Positions 53,143 through 63,961 of a DNA stretch of 64,000 nucleotides are shown piece by piece. Under the pieces are notes generated by a model. That model saw only the letters and a program-made list of their open reading frames with translations, searched no databases and was not told where the DNA came from. Origin of the DNA: Streptomyces pyxinicus (GTDB lineage Bacteria > Actinomycetota > Actinomycetes > Streptomycetales > Streptomycetaceae); contig NZ_JANUGP010000005.1 in the NCBI RefSeq assembly GCF_024753135.1, positions 264,071-328,070 on the forward strand. Reading direction: 5' to 3'. The translations under genes were made by a program, and so were the position numbers. The number at the start of each line of letters is the position of its first letter. Positions within the stretch are counted from its first letter, which is position 1.

Positions 53143-54174
53143 TCATCGGCGCGGCTGGGCGTCCAGCACCTGCTGGAGCGCCTCGAACTCCTCGACGCAT
53201 TTACCCGATCCGAGCGCGACGCTGTCGAGCGGGTCCTCGGCGATGTGGATCGGCATGCCGGTCTCCCGGCGCAGCCGCTCGTCGAGGCCGCGCAGCAGGG
53301 CACCGCCGCCGGTCAGAACGATTCCGCGGTCCATGATGTCGCCGGACAGCTCCGGCGGGCACTTGTCCAGGGTCGTCTTGACCGCGTCCACGATCGCGTT
53401 GACCGGCTCCTCGATCGCCTTGCGCACCTCGGCGGCCGAGATGACGACGGTCTTGGGCAGTCCGGAGACCAGGTCGCGGCCCCGGACCTCGGTGTGCTCG
53501 TCGGCGTCGAGGTCGTACGCCGAACCGATCGTGATCTTGATCTGTTCGGCCGTGCGCTCACCCAGCAGGAGGCTGTACTCCTTTTTGATGTACTGGATGA
53601 TCGCGTTGTCCAGTTCGTCGCCGGCGACGCGGATGGACTGGGCGGTGACGATGCCGCCGAGCGAGATGACCGCGACCTCCGTGGTGCCGCCGCCGATGTC
53701 CACCACCATGTTGCCGGTGGCCTCGTGGACCGGCAGACCCGAGCCGATGGCCGCGGCCATGGGCTCCTCGATGATGTGCACCTGGCGGGCGCCGGCCTGG
53801 GAGGACGCCTCGATCACCGCGCGGCGCTCGACGCCCGTGATGCCCGAGGGCACGCAGACGACGACCCGCGGCCGGGCGAGGTACCGCCGCTTGTGGATCT
53901 TCAGGATGAAGTAGCGGAGCATCCGCTCAGTGATCTCGAAGTCGGCGATCACGCCGTCCTTCAGCGGGCGCACGGCGACGATGTTGCCCGGCGTGCGGCC
54001 GATCATCTTCTTCGCTTCGGCGCCCACCGCGAGGATTCCGCCGGTGTTGGTGTTGATGGCGACGACGGACGGCTCGTTGAGCACGATTCCGCGACCCCTG
54101 ACGTACACCAGCGTGTTGGCGGTCCCGAGGTCGACAGCCATGTCACGGCCGATGAACGACATTGAGTTCCCCAT
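53143..54174 (-). CDS. mreB: Actin-like protein MreB
   Basis: A 343-residue ATPase filament protein. Signatures: [20 protein letters not shown] (phosphate 1), [19 protein letters not shown] (phosphate 2, about 165), [18 protein letters not shown] (adenosine, about 290) and [15 protein letters not shown]. In Streptomyces MreB acts mainly in spore-wall thickening and not in vegetative growth. The ATG at 54174 gives the usual MGNSMSFIG start. A TACGAT about 80 bases upstream could be a -10 box. First gene of mreBCD-mrdA-rodA. Confidence 0.97.
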   Translation of the reverse strand: MGNSMSFIGRDMAVDLGTANTLVYVRGRGIVLNEPSVVAINTNTGGILAVGAEAKKMIGRTPGNIVAVRPLKDGVIADFEITERMLRYFILKIHKRRYLARPRVVVCVPSGITGVERRAVIEASSQAGARQVHIIEEPMAAAIGSGLPVHEATGNMVVDIGGGTTEVAVISLGGIVTAQSIRVAGDELDNAIIQYIKKEYSLLLGERTAEQIKITIGSAYDLDADEHTEVRGRDLVSGLPKTVVISAAEVRKAIEEPVNAIVDAVKTTLDKCPPELSGDIMDRGIVLTGGGALLRGLDERLRRETGMPIHIAEDPLDSVALGSGKCVEEFEALQQVLDAQPRR

Positions 54175-54449
54175 CCGGATTCATCTGGCCCACCCGAGCT
54201 TTTGAGGGCATATCAGGTCGGCGAGGCGGGTGCTGTGACGTGAAGGCTTCCATCGTAAACGCGCCTGCACGAACACGGTGCGAGGGTCTCCGCCATTGTC
54301 ACCAGATGGCGGGCCGCCCCGCTTGTGGAGACGGGCGTTCGGGGGCGCGCGTTCCCTCAATCGCCGGTACCCATGCCGGGAAACACCCCGGGAAAGGTGA
54401 GGGTCCGGGAGCGGGTGTCCCGGACCTTCCGGCGCGGCTTCCCGGAGTG
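54175..54449. other. mreB upstream / ndk downstream region
   Basis: About 275 bases, non-coding. It holds the mreB promoter region (minus strand). A GGTCCGGGA...TCCCGGACC inverted repeat near 54402-54426 may terminate ndk. Confidence 0.45.
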
Positions 54450-54863
54450 TTACGCGCGGTCCGGGAAGAAGATCTTCACCTCGCGCTCGGCGGACTCCTC
54501 GGAGTCGGAGGCGTGGATCAGGTTCTCGCGGACGATGACACCGTAGTCGCCCCGGATGGAGCCGGGCGCGGCGGCGATCGGGTCGGTCGGGCCGGCGAGC
54601 GCGCGCACGCCCTCGATGACCCGCTCGCCCTCCACGATCAGGGCGACGACCGGACCGGAGGACATGAACGCGACCAGCGGCTCGTAGAAGGGCTTGCCCT
54701 TGTGCTCGCCGTAGTGCGTCTCCAGGGTCTCCTCGTCCAGGGTGCGCAGTTCCAGCGCGGTGATCTGCCAGCCGGCCTTGCGCTCGATACGGCTGATGAT
54801 CTCGCCGGTCAGGCCACGCCGGACGGCGTCGGGCTTGAGGAGGACGAGGGTGCGCTGGCTCAC
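54450..54863 (-). CDS. ndk: Nucleoside diphosphate kinase
   Basis: 137 residues: RTLVLLKPDAVRRGLTGEII at the N-terminus and the active-site His in VIVRENLIHASDSEESAERE (about 115-134). Balances NTP pools by gamma-phosphate transfer. Follows the DUF4233 and folC genes on the same strand. Confidence 0.98.
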   Translation of the reverse strand: MSQRTLVLLKPDAVRRGLTGEIISRIERKAGWQITALELRTLDEETLETHYGEHKGKPFYEPLVAFMSSGPVVALIVEGERVIEGVRALAGPTDPIAAAPGSIRGDYGVIVRENLIHASDSEESAEREVKIFFPDRA

Positions 54864-54929
54864 GAGGGGACTCCTTACGCGACTGACGGGTGCGGTGGGA
54901 CGAGGTTACAGGGCGTGTCCGGGCACCCG

Positions 54930-55289
54930 TCACGCAGCGTCAGGCGAAGAGGTGGACTCCGCCTGCGCGGCGAACCGCGCCTTGGCCTCGTCCACCTTCC
55001 GGCCGTAGTGCACCGAGGCCCACCACAGCGCCGCGAAGATCACGCCCATGAAGTACATGGTCGGCACGAAGACGCCGGAGGCGATCAGCCCGAGCTGGAG
55101 GGCCCAGCCGAGGGCCACCCCGCCGGGCCGGGTGACCATGCCGCACAGCAGCACACACAGCAGCATGGCGATGCCGCTGACCAGCCACACCGTGGAGGTG
55201 GACAGGTCGGGGTCCTTCATGGCGACGAGCCCGGCGAAGCCGATGATGAAGACCTCGCCGATGAGCGTCGATGAACAGAGCGTACGCAC
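54930..55289 (-). CDS. DUF4233 membrane protein
   Basis: A 119-residue protein with four spans (LIGEVFIIGFAGLVAM, VWLVSGIAMLLCVLLCGM, GWALQLGLIASGVFVPTMYF, GVIFAALWWASVHYG). It matches the DUF4233 family encoded directly after folC in actinobacteria. GTG start nine bases after the folC stop, so probably co-translated. Function unknown. Confidence 0.88.
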   Translation of the reverse strand: MRTLCSSTLIGEVFIIGFAGLVAMKDPDLSTSTVWLVSGIAMLLCVLLCGMVTRPGGVALGWALQLGLIASGVFVPTMYFMGVIFAALWWASVHYGRKVDEAKARFAAQAESTSSPDAA

Positions 55290-55298
55290 GGTGGCTCC

Positions 55299-56822
55299 TC
55301 AGCCCTTCCCCAGCAGCAGCCGGGCCTCGCCGACGGTGATGACGGAACCGGTGACGAGGACGCCGCCGCCGGCGAACTCGCCCTCCTCCTCGGCCAGCGT
55401 GATCGCGGCCTCCAGGGCGTCCGGCAGCCGCGGTTCGACCTGCACCCGCTCCTCGCCGAAGACCTCGACGGCGACGGCCGCCAGCTCGTCCACGTCCATG
55501 GCGCGGTGGCTGGAGTTCCGGGTGACGACGACCTCGGCGAAGATCGGCTCGAAGGCTTCGAGCAGCCCCCGTACGTTCTTGTCGCCGCTCGCGCCGACGA
55601 CGCCGATCAGCCGGGTGAAGTCGAACGCCTCGCGCACCGCCTCGGCCGCCGCCGCGGCGCCGGCCGGGTTGTGGGCGGCGTCCAGGACGACGGTCGGGGA
55701 GCGCCGTACGACCTCCAGGCGGCCCGGGGAGGACACGGCGGCGAAGGCCTTGCGGACGGTGTCCATGTCCAGCGGCTCGGCGCGCTGGGCGCCGACGCCG
55801 AAGAACGCCTCGACGGCGGCGAGGGCGACGGCCGCGTTGTGCGCCTGGTGGGCGCCGTGCAGCGGGAGGTAGACCTCCTGGTACTCGCCGCCGAGGCCGC
55901 GCAGGGTGAGCAGCTGCCCTCCGACGGCGACCTGCCGGGCGACGACGCCGAACTCCAGGCCCTCGCGGGCCACGGTGGCGTTCACCTCGACGGCCTTCTT
56001 CAGCAGCACCTGGGCGGCGTCCACCGGCTGCTGGGCGAGGATGACGGTGGCGTCCTGCTTGACGATGCCGCTCTTCTCACCGGCGATCTCCCCGACCGTC
56101 TCGCCGAGGCGGTCGGTGTGGTCCAGGTCGATCGGCGTCACCACGGCGACGTCGCCGTCGATCACGTTGGTCGCGTCCCAGGAGCCGCCCATGCCGACCT
56201 CGACCACGGCCACGTCCACGGGGGCGTCCGCGAAGGCCGCGTACGCCATGCCGGTGAGGACCTCGAAGAAGGAGAGGCGGTATTCCTGCTGCCCGTCGAC
56301 CATCTCGACGTACGGCTTGATGTCCTGGTACGTCTCCACGAACCGCTCGGCGGAGACCGGGGCGCCGTCCAGACTGATCCGCTCGGTGATCGACTGCACA
56401 TGCGGGCTGGTGTAGCGGCCGGTGCGCAGCTCGAAGGCGCCGAGCAGGGCCTCGATCATGCGGGCGGTGGAGGTCTTGCCGTTCGTCCCCGTGATGTGGA
56501 TCGAGGGGTACGACCGCTGCGGCTCGCCGAGGACGTCCATCAGCGCGGAGATCCTGCTGACCGAGGGCTCCAGCTTGGTCTCGCCCCAGCGGGTGGCCAG
56601 CTCCGTCTCGACCTCGCGCAGGGCCTTGTCGACCTCGGGGTCCGCGGGGCGCGCCGGTACGTCGGCCTCCGGCGGGCCGCCCTGGGTACGCAGGGTGCGG
56701 CTGCCGGCCTCGATCACCGCGAGGTCGGGGTCGCGGGTGGTCTCGGCCTCGACGATCTCCTCGAAGGCGTCGAGGGGGTCGCGGGGGTCGGGCTGGTCGT
56801 TTTCGTGCGGGGCGTCGCTCAC
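55299..56822 (-). CDS. folC: Folylpolyglutamate synthase / dihydrofolate synthase
   Basis: A 507-residue Mur-ligase-family enzyme that adds glutamate to folates. P-loop in IHITGTNGKTSTARMIEALL (about 95-115), then GRYTSPHVQSITERISLDG, DVAVVEVGMGGSWDATNV, PIDLDHTDRLGETVGEIAGE and VLDAAHNPAGAAA. About 75 acidic N-terminal residues precede the core. GTG start at 56822. Confidence 0.96.
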   Translation of the reverse strand: MSDAPHENDQPDPRDPLDAFEEIVEAETTRDPDLAVIEAGSRTLRTQGGPPEADVPARPADPEVDKALREVETELATRWGETKLEPSVSRISALMDVLGEPQRSYPSIHITGTNGKTSTARMIEALLGAFELRTGRYTSPHVQSITERISLDGAPVSAERFVETYQDIKPYVEMVDGQQEYRLSFFEVLTGMAYAAFADAPVDVAVVEVGMGGSWDATNVIDGDVAVVTPIDLDHTDRLGETVGEIAGEKSGIVKQDATVILAQQPVDAAQVLLKKAVEVNATVAREGLEFGVVARQVAVGGQLLTLRGLGGEYQEVYLPLHGAHQAHNAAVALAAVEAFFGVGAQRAEPLDMDTVRKAFAAVSSPGRLEVVRRSPTVVLDAAHNPAGAAAAAEAVREAFDFTRLIGVVGASGDKNVRGLLEAFEPIFAEVVVTRNSSHRAMDVDELAAVAVEVFGEERVQVEPRLPDALEAAITLAEEEGEFAGGGVLVTGSVITVGEARLLLGKG

Positions 56823-56899
56823 GGGGTCAGTCTACGGAGGCTTGTGGGGGCGTGCGGTGCCGGTTGGGGGGCTGGGCGTCATCGGCCGGGTGCGGGTGC

Positions 56900-56938
56900 G
56901 TTGTGGCTGGTCGCGCAGTTCCCCGCGCCCCTTAGGGG
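56900..56938. repeat. Streptomyces dispersed intergenic repeat
   Basis: GTTGTGGCTGGTCGCGCAGT continuing TCCCCGCGCCCCTTAGGGG is a sequence I recognise as occurring many times between genes in streptomycete genomes. The GCGCCCCT/AGGGGGC part can form a short hairpin. It lies between folC and valS, just beyond the valS terminator. Confidence 0.6.
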
Positions 56939-56939
56939 G

Positions 56940-56980
56940 CCGAAAGGCCCCGGCGCCTCGAAGGTGCCGGGGCCTTTCGG
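56940..56980. terminator. valS terminator
   Basis: CCGAAAGGCCCCGGC(G)CCT pairs with AGGTGCCGGGGCCTTTCGG. The stem of about 18 bp lies 14 bases past the valS stop. Confidence 0.85.
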
Positions 56981-56993
56981 GCCGTGATACCGA

Positions 56994-59618
56994 TTACGCC
57001 GACGGCAGCCTGTCCAGCTGAGACTGGATGCGGGTGATGTCCTCGTCCGCCTTGGTGAGGCGGGTGCGGATTTTGTCGACCACGTTTTCGGGGGCCTTGG
57101 CGAGGAACGCGTCGTTGCCGAGCTTGGCGGTGGCCTGGGCCTTCTCCTTCTCGGCGGCGGCGAGGTCCTTGGCCAGGCGCTTGCGCTCGGCGGCGACGTC
57201 GATGGTGCCGGAGAGGTCGAGGGCGACCTCGGCGCCGGCGACCGGCAGGGTGGCCGTCGCCGTGAAGGCGTCGCCCTCCGGCTGGAGGCGGAGGAGCTGG
57301 CGGATGGCGGCCTCGTGCGGGGCCAGTGCCGTGCCGTCCAGGGTCAGGCGGGCCGGGACCCGCTGGCCCGGCTGGAGGCCCTGGTCGGCGCGGAAGCGGC
57401 GGACCTCGGTGATGACCGACTGGAGCGTCGAGATCTCCCGCTCGGCCGCGGTGTCGCGGAAGCCGCTGTCCTTCGGCCACTCGGCGACGACCACCGACTC
57501 GCCACCGGTCAGCGTCGTCCAGAGCGTCTCGGTGACGAACGGGACGACCGGGTGGAGCAGCCGGAGGGTGACGTCGAGGACCTCGCCGAGGACACGCTTC
57601 GAGACCTCGGCCGGCTCGCCGCCCGCCTGGAAGACGGTCTTGGACAGCTCGACGTACCAGTCGAAGACCTCGTCCCACGCGAAGTGGAAGAGGGCGTCGG
57701 AGAGCTTGGCGAACTGGAAGTCCTCGTAGTACGCGTCGACCTCGGCGACCACCGAGCCGAGGCGGGAGAGGATCCAGCGGTCCGTCGCCGACATCGCGGA
57801 CGGCTCCGGGAGCGGGCCCTCGACCGTCGCGCCGTTCATCAGCGCGAAGCGCGTCGCGTTCCAGATCTTGTTCGCGAAGTTGCGCGAGCCCTGGACCCAG
57901 TCCTCGCCGATCGGCACGTCGACGCCCGGGTTGGCGCCGCGGGCCAGGGTGAAGCGGAGGGCGTCGGAGCCGTACTTGTCCATCCAGTCCAGCGGGTTGA
58001 CCGCGTTGCCGAAGGACTTCGACATCTTCTTGCCGAACTGGTCGCGGACCATGCCGTGCAGGGCGATGGTGTGGAACGGCGGGGTGCCGTCCATCGCGTA
58101 CAGGCCGAACATCATCATCCGGGCGACCCAGAAGAAGAGGATGTCGTAGCCGGTGACCAGGACGGAGTTCGGGTAGAACTTCGCGAGCGACTCGGTCTGT
58201 TCGGGCCAGCCGAGGGTGGAGAAGGGCCACAGGCCGGAGGAGAACCAGGTGTCGAGGACGTCGGTGTCCTGGTGCCAGCCCTCGCCGGCGGGCGGCTGCT
58301 CGTCAGGGCCGACGCAGACGACCTCGCCGTTCGGGCCGTACCAGACCGGGATGCGGTGGCCCCACCACAACTGCCGCGAGATGCACCAGTCGTGGAGGTT
58401 GTCGACCCAGTCGAAGTACCGCTTCTCCATCTCCTGCGGATGGATCTTGACCCGCCCGTCGCGGACGGCGTCGCCGGCGGCCTTGGCCAGCGGGCCGACC
58501 TTGACCCACCACTGCATGGACAGGCGCGGCTCGATGGTGGTCTTGCAGCGCGAGCAGTGGCCGACGGAGTGGACGTAGGGCCGCTTCTCGGCGACGATCC
58601 GGCCCTCGGCGCGCAGCGCGGCGACGATGGCGGAGCGGGCCTCCAGGCGGTCCATGCCCTGGAAGGGGCCGTGGACGGTGATGACGGCGTGCTCGTCCAT
58701 CACGGCGAGGGACGGCAGGTCGTGGCGCCGGCCGATCTCGAAGTCGTTCGGGTCGTGCGCCGGGGTCACCTTGACGGCGCCGGTGCCGAACTCGGGGTCG
58801 ACGTGGGTGTCGGCGACGACCGGGATCGTGCGGTCGGTCAGCGGCAGGCTGATCCGCTTGCCGACCAGGTGCCGGTAGCGCTCGTCGTCGGGGTGGACGG
58901 CGACGGCGGTGTCACCGAGCATCGTCTCGGCGCGGGTGGTGGCGACGACGATCGAGTCGTCCCCGTCGCCGTAGCGCATGGAGACCAGCTCGCCGTCGTC
59001 GTCCTGGTACTCGACCTCGATGTCGGAGATCGCCGTCAGACAGCGCGGGCACCAGTTGATGATGCGCTCGGCGCGGTAGATCAGCTCGTCGTCGTAGAGC
59101 TTCTTGAAGATGGTCTGGACGGCCTGGGAGAGGCCCTCGTCCATGGTGAAGCGCTCGCGGGACCAGGCGACGCCGTCACCGAGGCGGCGCATCTGGCCGG
59201 AGATCTGGCCGCCGGACTCGCCCTTCCACTGCCAGACGCGCTCGACGAACGCCTCGCGGCCCAGGTCGTGGCGGGACTTGCCCTCCTTGCCCAGCTCGCG
59301 CTCGACGACGTTCTGGGTGGCGATGCCGGCGTGGTCCATGCCGGGCTGCCACAGCGTCTCGAAGCCCTGCATGCGCTTGCGGCGGGTGAGGGCGTCGATG
59401 AGCGTGTGCTCGAAGGCGTGGCCCAGGTGCAGGCTGCCGGTGACGTTCGGCGGCGGGATGACGACGGTGAACGGCGGCTTGTCGCTCTTCGCGTCCGCCT
59501 CGAAGTAACCGCGCTCCACCCAGCGCTCGTACAGCGGCCCCTCTACATCGGCCGGCGCGTACTGGGTCGGCAGTTCGGTGTCGGGCGCGGGTGGCTGCTG
59601 CTGAGCGTTGTCGGTCAC
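56994..59618 (-). CDS. valS: Valyl-tRNA synthetase
   Basis: An 874-residue class Ia synthetase. HIGH motif in [20 protein letters not shown] (about 45-65). Editing domain with [23 protein letters not shown] in [20 protein letters not shown] (about 530). A C-terminal coiled-coil arm ([20 protein letters not shown] ... [12 protein letters not shown]) binds the tRNA elbow. GTG 59618 ([12 protein letters not shown]) is chosen because a TAAACT -10 box lies seven bases upstream; the longer frame to 59768 is unlikely. Confidence 0.97.
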   Translation of the reverse strand: MTDNAQQQPPAPDTELPTQYAPADVEGPLYERWVERGYFEADAKSDKPPFTVVIPPPNVTGSLHLGHAFEHTLIDALTRRKRMQGFETLWQPGMDHAGIATQNVVERELGKEGKSRHDLGREAFVERVWQWKGESGGQISGQMRRLGDGVAWSRERFTMDEGLSQAVQTIFKKLYDDELIYRAERIINWCPRCLTAISDIEVEYQDDDGELVSMRYGDGDDSIVVATTRAETMLGDTAVAVHPDDERYRHLVGKRISLPLTDRTIPVVADTHVDPEFGTGAVKVTPAHDPNDFEIGRRHDLPSLAVMDEHAVITVHGPFQGMDRLEARSAIVAALRAEGRIVAEKRPYVHSVGHCSRCKTTIEPRLSMQWWVKVGPLAKAAGDAVRDGRVKIHPQEMEKRYFDWVDNLHDWCISRQLWWGHRIPVWYGPNGEVVCVGPDEQPPAGEGWHQDTDVLDTWFSSGLWPFSTLGWPEQTESLAKFYPNSVLVTGYDILFFWVARMMMFGLYAMDGTPPFHTIALHGMVRDQFGKKMSKSFGNAVNPLDWMDKYGSDALRFTLARGANPGVDVPIGEDWVQGSRNFANKIWNATRFALMNGATVEGPLPEPSAMSATDRWILSRLGSVVAEVDAYYEDFQFAKLSDALFHFAWDEVFDWYVELSKTVFQAGGEPAEVSKRVLGEVLDVTLRLLHPVVPFVTETLWTTLTGGESVVVAEWPKDSGFRDTAAEREISTLQSVITEVRRFRADQGLQPGQRVPARLTLDGTALAPHEAAIRQLLRLQPEGDAFTATATLPVAGAEVALDLSGTIDVAAERKRLAKDLAAAEKEKAQATAKLGNDAFLAKAPENVVDKIRTRLTKADEDITRIQSQLDRLPSA

Positions 59619-59625
59619 GGGGGTC

Positions 59626-59631
59626 AGTTTA
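59626..59631 (-). promoter_or_regulatory. Putative -10 box of a leaderless valS transcript
   Basis: TAAACT on the minus strand, seven bases before the valS GTG. The spacing predicts that transcription starts at or next to the start codon. No strong -35 is seen. Confidence 0.5.
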
Positions 59632-59756
59632 GAGGTGTCACGGGGTGGTCCCGAAACGCGTTTGTTCTGTAACGGTGGGGCCCCTGGCGGCGGGTGCCCC
59701 GTGACCCTGAGCAAGGATGTCAGGGACACATAAGGCATCTGGAGGGGAACCCAGAG

Positions 59757-60782
59757 ATGAGCAACCACCAGCCGGGTCCGTACGGCGGGCCGCCCCCGCA
59801 GCCGGGCCCGTACGGCCCGCAGGGGCAGCCCGGGCCGTACGGCCAGCCGGGCCCCTACGGTCAGCCCGGCCCTTACGGTCAGCCCGGACCGTACGGCGGC
59901 GGGCAGCCGGGGGCACCGGGACCCGGCTACGGCTACCCTCAGCAGGCCCCACCGGCCCCACCGGCCCCTCCGGCACCGTCAGGGCCCGGGTACGGCCATC
60001 CCCAGCAGGGTTTCCCGCAGCAGCCGGCCCCCTACGGCCAGCAGCCGAGCCCGTACGGCCAGCAGCCCTACGGCATGGCGGGGCCCCCGCAGCCCGCCGG
60101 TGGCGGCAAGCGGGCGGGGCTGATCATCGCCGCGGTGACCGTGGTGGCGGCCGTGGCGGTGGGCGCGTACCTCCTGCTCGGCGGCAGCGGCGGCACGAAC
60201 GTCGCGGACGACGGTCCGCACAAGCTGATCACCCCGCGAACGGTGATCGACGGGACGTACACGAAGTCCAATTCCGGGTCGTCCAACGACATGAGCGACT
60301 CGGACCGCTCGGACTTCGAGAAGTGGGGGGTGAAGAACCCCCAGCAGGTGAGCGCCGGCTACGAGAGCGGCAAGGGGCTCACCAAGAAGGGGCTCTCCTT
60401 CAGCGGTGTGTACGGCACGATCGACGACCCCGGCGCGGTGGTCGACGCCATGTTCGCCAAGGCCAAGACGGAGTCGGAGAAGGACCAGAGCGGCTCGGAG
60501 ACCAAGGGCAAGCTGGTCGGCAGCCCGCAGGAGGTCCGCCCGGACGGCTTCGACGGGATCATGAAGTGCCAGGTGGCCCAGATCGACACCGGTGACTCCT
60601 CCTCGGAGTCCGGGGTGCCGCAGACCATGAAGATGCCGATCTGCATCTGGGCCGACCACAGCACGGTCGCGCTGGTCTCGTCGTACAGCGTCGCCTCCCT
60701 GGCCTCGGGTGACGGCGGCTCGCTGGACGACGCGGCGAGCCTGGCGGCGAAGCTGCGTGACGACGTGCGCGTCAAGGTCTGA
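59757..60782 (+). CDS. Pro/Gly/Tyr-rich membrane-anchored protein, unknown
   Basis: A 341-residue protein. Residues 1-118 are a cytoplasmic tail of GPYGQP repeats. One span lies near 121-141 ([20 protein letters not shown]). The exterior domain of about 195 residues has no recognised fold ([40 protein letters not shown]) and two Cys ([16 protein letters not shown]) spaced for a disulphide. GGAGGGG ribosome site. The plan matches many streptomycete DUF-type sensors or wall proteins. Function unknown. Confidence 0.8.
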   Translation: MSNHQPGPYGGPPPQPGPYGPQGQPGPYGQPGPYGQPGPYGQPGPYGGGQPGAPGPGYGYPQQAPPAPPAPPAPSGPGYGHPQQGFPQQPAPYGQQPSPYGQQPYGMAGPPQPAGGGKRAGLIIAAVTVVAAVAVGAYLLLGGSGGTNVADDGPHKLITPRTVIDGTYTKSNSGSSNDMSDSDRSDFEKWGVKNPQQVSAGYESGKGLTKKGLSFSGVYGTIDDPGAVVDAMFAKAKTESEKDQSGSETKGKLVGSPQEVRPDGFDGIMKCQVAQIDTGDSSSESGVPQTMKMPICIWADHSTVALVSSYSVASLASGDGGSLDDAASLAAKLRDDVRVKV

Positions 60783-60805
60783 CGCGCTCCCGGCGCGGAT
60801 GCGGG

Positions 60806-60839
60806 AAGGGGCCCCGGTCGAGTGACCGGGGCCCCTTCG
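60806..60839. terminator. Bidirectional terminator between convergent genes
   Basis: GAAGGGGCCCCGGTC and its exact complement with loop GAGT, between the Pro/Gly-rich protein gene and clpX. Confidence 0.85.
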
Positions 60840-60857
60840 CGGCTGCGTGCGGGTGCG

Positions 60858-62144
60858 TCACGCCGTCTTCTGCTCCCCCGAGCCGCGGCCGCGGGCGTCG
60901 CGCGGGATGAGGGTGGGGTTGACGTTGGAGAGGACCACGTCGGCCGTGATGACCACGCGGGCCACGTCCTTGCGGGACGGCACCTCGTACATGACGCCCT
61001 GGAGGACTTCCTCCATGATGGCGCGCAGGCCGCGGGCACCGGTCTGGCGGAGGATGGCCTGATCGGCGATGGCCTCCAGGGCCTCGCGCTCGAAGTCCAG
61101 CTCCACGCCGTCGAGTTCGAAGAGGCGCTGGTACTGCTTGACCAGGGCGTTGCGGGGCTCGACCAGGATCTGCAGCAGGGCCTCGCGGTCCAGGTTGTGG
61201 ACCGAGGTGATGACCGGGAGACGGCCGATGAACTCCGGGATCATGCCGAACTTGACCAGGTCCTCCGGCATGACGTCCTCGAAGACGTCCTTGGCCTCCA
61301 GCTCGCGCTTGGAGAGGATCGTGGCGCCGAAGCCGATGCCCTTGGCACCCGCGCGGGCCTCGATGATCTTCTCCAGGCCGGCGAAGGCACCGCCCACGAT
61401 GAACAGCACGTTCGTCGTGTCGATCTGGATGAACTCCTGGTGCGGGTGCTTGCGGCCGCCCTGCGGCGGGACCGAGGCCGTGGTCCCCTCAAGGATCTTC
61501 AGCAGGGCCTGCTGGACACCCTCGCCCGACACGTCGCGGGTGATCGAGGGGTTCTCGCTCTTGCGGGCCACCTTGTCGATCTCGTCGATGTAGATGATCC
61601 CGGTCTCGGCCTTCTTGACGTCGTAGTCCGCCGCCTGGATCAGCTTCAGGAGGATGTTCTCGACGTCCTCGCCGACATAGCCCGCCTCCGTCAGCGCGGT
61701 CGCGTCGGCGATCGCGAACGGTACGTTCAGCATGCGGGCCAGGGTCTGCGCGAGGAGGGTCTTGCCGGAGCCCGTGGGGCCCAGCAGCAGGATGTTGGAC
61801 TTCGCCAGCTCGATGGCGTCCTCACGGCCGCTGCCGCCGCCGTTCTCGCCCGCCTGGACCCGCTTGTAGTGGTTGTACACCGCGACGGAGAGGGCCTTCT
61901 TCGCCGCCTCCTGGCCGACCACGTAACCCTCGAGGAACTCGTAGATCTCGCGGGGCTTGGGGAGTTCCTCCCAGCGCACCTCGCTGGTCTCCGCCAGCTC
62001 TTCCTCGATGATCTCGTTGCAGAGGTCGATGCACTCGTCGCAGATGTACACACCGGGCCCTGCGATGAGCTTCTTGACCTGCTTCTGGCTCTTGCCGCAG
62101 AACGAGCACTTGAGCAGATCGCCGCCGTCACCGATGCGTGCCAC
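60858..62144 (-). CDS. clpX: ATP-dependent Clp protease ATP-binding subunit ClpX
   Basis: A 428-residue AAA+ unfoldase. The N-terminal zinc-binding domain has CSFCGKSQ and [11 protein letters not shown] (four Cys). Walker A is [17 protein letters not shown] (about 125). Walker B is [14 protein letters not shown] (about 190). Pore loop [10 protein letters not shown], ClpP-docking loop IGFGATI (IGF motif) and sensor region [16 protein letters not shown] follow. GTG start with an AGGGGAAG site. It recognises and feeds substrates to the ClpP1P2 peptidase encoded just upstream. Confidence 0.98.
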   Translation of the reverse strand: MARIGDGGDLLKCSFCGKSQKQVKKLIAGPGVYICDECIDLCNEIIEEELAETSEVRWEELPKPREIYEFLEGYVVGQEAAKKALSVAVYNHYKRVQAGENGGGSGREDAIELAKSNILLLGPTGSGKTLLAQTLARMLNVPFAIADATALTEAGYVGEDVENILLKLIQAADYDVKKAETGIIYIDEIDKVARKSENPSITRDVSGEGVQQALLKILEGTTASVPPQGGRKHPHQEFIQIDTTNVLFIVGGAFAGLEKIIEARAGAKGIGFGATILSKRELEAKDVFEDVMPEDLVKFGMIPEFIGRLPVITSVHNLDREALLQILVEPRNALVKQYQRLFELDGVELDFEREALEAIADQAILRQTGARGLRAIMEEVLQGVMYEVPSRKDVARVVITADVVLSNVNPTLIPRDARGRGSGEQKTA

Positions 62145-62312
62145 GGTGTGCTTCCCCTTCGCCTGGGAGACGACTGGACACTCGGGTCCAGCGGCTCCTG
62201 GTGCTGCCTTATGTCCGACGTTACCTTGCCGGGCCCCGTGTTCGGGCCCCCCTTGGCAGGGTTCACTTCGACGTGGACCGTGCCAAGAGGGGCAGAGAGT
62301 ACGCCCTCCGGG

Positions 62313-62978
62313 TCAGCGGACCTCGGAGTTGTTCAGCTTGCGGGTGGAGATGATCTGGTCGACGAGGCCGTACTGCAGGGCCTCCTCCGCCGTGAGGATC
62401 TTGTCGCGCTCGATGTCCTCGCGGATCTTCTCCAGCGGCTGGTTCGAGTGCTTCGCCAGCATGTCCTCCAGCTGCTCGCGCATCCGGGTGAACTCCTTGG
62501 CGATGATCTCCAGGTCGGAGAGCTGGCCACGGCCGGTGGAGCCGGCCGGCTGGTGGATCAGCACCCGGGAGTTCGGCAGCGCCATGCGCTTGCCCGGGGT
62601 GCCGGCGGCCAGCAGGATCGCCGCGGCGGAGGCCGCCTGGCCCATGCAGACCGTCTGGATGTCGGGCTTCACGAACTGCATGGTGTCGTAGATCGCCGTG
62701 AGGGCGGTCATGTCGCCACCGGGGCTGTTGATGTAGATCGAGATGTCCCGGTCCGGGTCCATCGACTCCAGGCACAGCAGCTGCGCCATGACGTCGTTGG
62801 CGGAGGCGTCGTCGATCTGGACGCCCAGGAAGATCACGCGCTCCTCGAAGAGCTTCGCGTACGGGTCGTACTCGCGGATGCCCTGGGAGGTGCGCTCGAC
62901 GAAGCGCGGGATGACGTAACGGCTGTCGGGGCGGGGCCCTTCGTACAGGCCGCTGGCGGCGCCGGGGAAGTTGCTCAT
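62313..62978 (-). CDS. clpP2: Clp protease proteolytic subunit ClpP2
   Basis: A 221-residue serine peptidase. Catalytic Ser in [17 protein letters not shown] (about 120), His in [17 protein letters not shown] (about 145), and the Asp about 50 residues later. [20 protein letters not shown] is the strand/turn near the oxyanion hole. Pairs with ClpP1 (63045-63662) into a mixed tetradecamer. Confidence 0.97.
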   Translation of the reverse strand: MSNFPGAASGLYEGPRPDSRYVIPRFVERTSQGIREYDPYAKLFEERVIFLGVQIDDASANDVMAQLLCLESMDPDRDISIYINSPGGDMTALTAIYDTMQFVKPDIQTVCMGQAASAAAILLAAGTPGKRMALPNSRVLIHQPAGSTGRGQLSDLEIIAKEFTRMREQLEDMLAKHSNQPLEKIREDIERDKILTAEEALQYGLVDQIISTRKLNNSEVR

Positions 62979-63044
62979 GGGGTGTTCACCGTCCTGGTGG
63001 CGTTCTGGGGGCTTCGGTCTGGGTGCGTGGCGTGGCCGGGCCGG

Positions 63045-63662
63045 TCAGGCACCGGTGCCGCCGCCTCCCGGAACACCCGAGGCGTGCGTGATGATCTCGT
63101 CGATGAGACCGTACTCCTTGGCCTCTTCCGGGGTGAACCAGCGGTCGCGGTCGCCGTCGCGGATGATCGCCTCGACCGTCTGGCCGGAGTGCTGCGCGGT
63201 CAGCTCGGACATGCGCTTCTTGGTGCGCAGCAGGTACTCGGCCTGGATCTTGATGTCCGAGACCGTGCCGCCGAGGCCCGCGGAGCCCTGGTGCATCATG
63301 ATGTCGGCGTGCGGCAGCGCGAAGCGCTTGCCGGCGCTGCCGCCGGTGAGGAGGAACTGGCCCATCGAGGCGGCCATGCCCATGGCGATGGTGACCACGT
63401 CGTTCGGGATGTACTGCATGGTGTCGTAGATCGCCATGCCGGCCGTCACCGAGCCGCCGGGGCTGTTGATGTAGAGGTAGATGTCCTTGTCCGGGTCGGC
63501 GGCAAGGAGCAGAAGCTGTGCGGTGATCTTGTTGGCGATGTCGTCGTCGACCTGCTGACCGAGGAAGATGATCCGCTCGTTGAGCAGCCGGTTGTAGACC
63601 TGGTCGCCGAGGCCACCACCGATGGAAGGCTCGCCGGCGGCGGAGGGCATCAGATTCGTCAC
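63045..63662 (-). CDS. clpP1: Clp protease proteolytic subunit ClpP1
   Basis: A 205-residue serine peptidase. [20 protein letters not shown], catalytic Ser in [17 protein letters not shown], and His in [18 protein letters not shown]. Gly-rich tail [13 protein letters not shown] at 63662; the internal ATG four codons later is an alternative. First gene of the clpP1-clpP2 unit, with clpX 170 bases further on. Confidence 0.97.
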   Translation of the reverse strand: MTNLMPSAAGEPSIGGGLGDQVYNRLLNERIIFLGQQVDDDIANKITAQLLLLAADPDKDIYLYINSPGGSVTAGMAIYDTMQYIPNDVVTIAMGMAASMGQFLLTGGSAGKRFALPHADIMMHQGSAGLGGTVSDIKIQAEYLLRTKKRMSELTAQHSGQTVEAIIRDGDRDRWFTPEEAKEYGLIDEIITHASGVPGGGGTGA

Positions 63663-63808
63663 GTATCCACCTGCTCGTCTTACGACGGCGCCGGGCCGTC
63701 TTCACGTGTTCCTGCCGGGGCTAGCGGGGGGTTTCAGAAGACTCCCCTGCCCTCGTATTCATGGACCCTAACGCGCGGGTCCCTTCGGGGAATCCCGGTA
63801 TCAGGGGT

Positions 63809-63825
63809 GTTCGCCGGGGGCGTAG
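63809..63825. promoter_or_regulatory. Possible ClgR operator upstream of clpP1
   Basis: GTTCGCCGGGGGCGTAG contains GTTCGC, five bases, then GCG, like the ClgR consensus (GTTCGC-N5-GCG) described for clp promoters in Streptomyces. It lies about 150 bases before the clpP1 start. One half is imperfect. Confidence 0.45.
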
Positions 63826-63853
63826 AGGCCACGCGCGGGACCGGTGGGGTGTG

Positions 63854-63961
63854 GCGGGGGGCGGGGGGGGGGGGGGGCGGTGGGGGCGGGGGGGGAGGGG
63901 GTGGGGGGGGGGGGGGGGGGGGGGGAGGGGGGGGGGGGGGGGGGCGGGGGGGAGGGGGGGG
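63854..63961. other. Almost pure G tract (likely artefact)
   Basis: About 108 bases are G except for about 11 scattered C, T or A. Nothing else in the window resembles it. On the minus strand it would encode only Pro runs, joining to a hydrophobic stretch (LGLAFVIVFAGLA) in the last 40 bases. It probably reflects sequencing or gap-filling error, so features to its right should be treated with care. Confidence 0.8.
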
